Positions 63,294-64,000 of a stretch of 64,000 nt of DNA are shown piece after piece. The DNA comes from a bacterium SCSIO 12741 (GTDB lineage: Bacteria; Bacteroidota; Bacteroidia; Flavobacteriales_G; Salibacteraceae), in assembly GCA_024398055.1 (NCBI GenBank), contig CP073749.1, forward strand, positions 1,116,001 through 1,180,000, written 5' to 3'. Position numbers and translations under genes: made by a program. The notes under the pieces are model-generated. The model was given only the letters and a program-made list of their open reading frames with translations, was not told the DNA's origin and did not search any database. Each line of letters opens with the position of its first letter. Position 1 is the first letter of the stretch.

Positions 63294-64000
63294 ATGTCTA
63301 CCCAAGAAATGAAGTATACGAACAGCCTGACCGAATTTTCCCGGTTCAAAACCCGGGAAGTAAAGGTGGGAAATGTAAAAATCGGAGGAGATAATCCGAT
63401 TGTGGTTCAGTCCATGACCACAACCGACACCATGGATACTAAAGGCACCGTGGATCAATCGGTACGAATGATTGAAGCCGGGTGCGAATTGGTGCGGATC
63501 ACCGCACCCAGTATTCGAGATGCTAAAAACCTGGAGAACATTCAGCAAAAACTGAGGGATTTGGGCCATCCAACTCCTTTGGTTGCGGATATTCATTTCA
63601 CCCCTAATGCGGCTGAAGCTGCGGCCCAAATTGTGGCCAAGGTGCGGGTAAATCCGGGTAACTACGCCGACAAAAAGAAATTTCAAGACCTCGAATATAC
63701 CGACGAAAGCTACCAGGAAGAATTGGATCGAATCCGGAAGCGCTTTACGCCTCTGGTTAAGCTCTGTAAAGAGCATGGAACGGCGATGCGAATTGGCACC
63801 AATCATGGTTCCTTATCGGATCGTATCATGAGTCGTTACGGGGACACTCCGGAGGGCATGGTGGAATCGGCACTGGAATTTGTGCAAATCTGCGAAGATG
63901 AAGGCTACCAGGACATCGTTCTTTCCATGAAGGCATCGAACACTCAGGTCATGGTTCAAGCCTATCGTTTGTTGGTCAACCGTATGATTGAAACGGGTAG
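63294..64000 (+). CDS. ispG: 4-hydroxy-3-methylbut-2-enyl-diphosphate synthase IspG (3' end outside window)
   Basis: IspG converts methylerythritol cyclodiphosphate to hydroxymethylbutenyl diphosphate, the sixth step of the MEP isoprenoid pathway, using a [4Fe-4S] cluster. The frame is open to the right edge (235 complete codons). The N-terminal TIM-barrel signatures are clear: [50 protein letters not shown] and [20 protein letters not shown]. Members of this phylum usually have the long IspG with an additional middle domain; that part and the cluster cysteines lie outside the window. Confidence 0.96.
   Translation, partial: MSTQEMKYTNSLTEFSRFKTREVKVGNVKIGGDNPIVVQSMTTTDTMDTKGTVDQSVRMIEAGCELVRITAPSIRDAKNLENIQQKLRDLGHPTPLVADIHFTPNAAEAAAQIVAKVRVNPGNYADKKKFQDLEYTDESYQEELDRIRKRFTPLVKLCKEHGTAMRIGTNHGSLSDRIMSRYGDTPEGMVESALEFVQICEDEGYQDIVLSMKASNTQVMVQAYRLLVNRMIETG

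Noticed and set aside
1-64000. CRISPR array, insertion sequence, prophage or rRNA operon
   Set aside because: No regularly spaced repeats, transposase, phage structural genes or rRNA-like sequence could be seen on either strand.

Overview
The window is a stretch of chromosome from a member of the Bacteroidota, most likely of the Flavobacteriales. The evidence is a T9SS translocon gene (sprA), several secreted proteins with T9SS C-terminal sorting domains, an alternative complex III operon, FecR-like, Omp28 and SPOR proteins, and many intergenic copies of the Bacteroidota promoter -7 element TAnnTTTG. No prophage, insertion sequence or CRISPR array is visible. Most of it is ordinary core genome with a few accessory islands.

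Layout. Positions 1-8.6 kb (minus strand): maeB, ruvA and sprA, closely spaced; sprA runs off the left edge. 8.7-13.4 kb (plus): a CobB-like sirtuin, then an envelope operon of a TlpA-like thioredoxin, a DUF6029-type barrel, an Omp28 lipoprotein and a small porin-like barrel. 13.4-15.4 kb (minus): ruvB and queG. 15.4-26.9 kb (minus): one long respiratory operon, actABCDEF then ctaC and ctaD, ending at a strong terminator. It encodes a quinol-oxidising alternative complex III and two core subunits of an aa3-type oxidase. 27.0-29.3 kb (plus): a SPOR protein and a T9SS-secreted FG-GAP protein, the latter flanked by related palindromic elements. 29.3-34.1 kb (minus): the rimP-nusA-infB translation/transcription operon with a terminator-like hairpin in its leader. 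34.1-35.7 kb: a secreted MORN-repeat protein.

35.9-38.0 kb (plus): a tightly overlapping trio of TraB/GumN lipoprotein, ECF sigma factor and four-helix membrane protein. 38.0-40.2 kb (plus): a DUF547 protein, a peroxidase-like protein and ArsS, an arsenosugar biosynthesis set. 40.2-49.6 kb: an orphan secreted protein, a TPR/LuxR-type regulator with an attenuator-like leader, two large convergent T9SS-secreted proteins and a dihaem cytochrome. 49.7-55 kb (plus): an SDR, an alpha/beta-hydrolase-like protein and a very large AsmA-like protein. 55-60.5 kb: a Cys-rich HMA protein, a DoxX-like protein, tRNA-Arg(CCU), a DUF1801 protein, a secreted orphan, metG and an S66 peptidase. 60.5-64 kb: an orphan cytosolic protein, a FecR-like/TPR periplasmic protein divergent from a CHASE2 membrane protein with no output domain, and the start of ispG.

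The best candidates for undescribed biology are the FecR/TPR-CHASE2 pair, the TraB-sigma-membrane protein operon, the attenuator-like leaders before the TPR/LuxR gene and rimP, and the REP-like elements around the FG-GAP gene. All functions are read from sequence motifs by eye; no database search was run.
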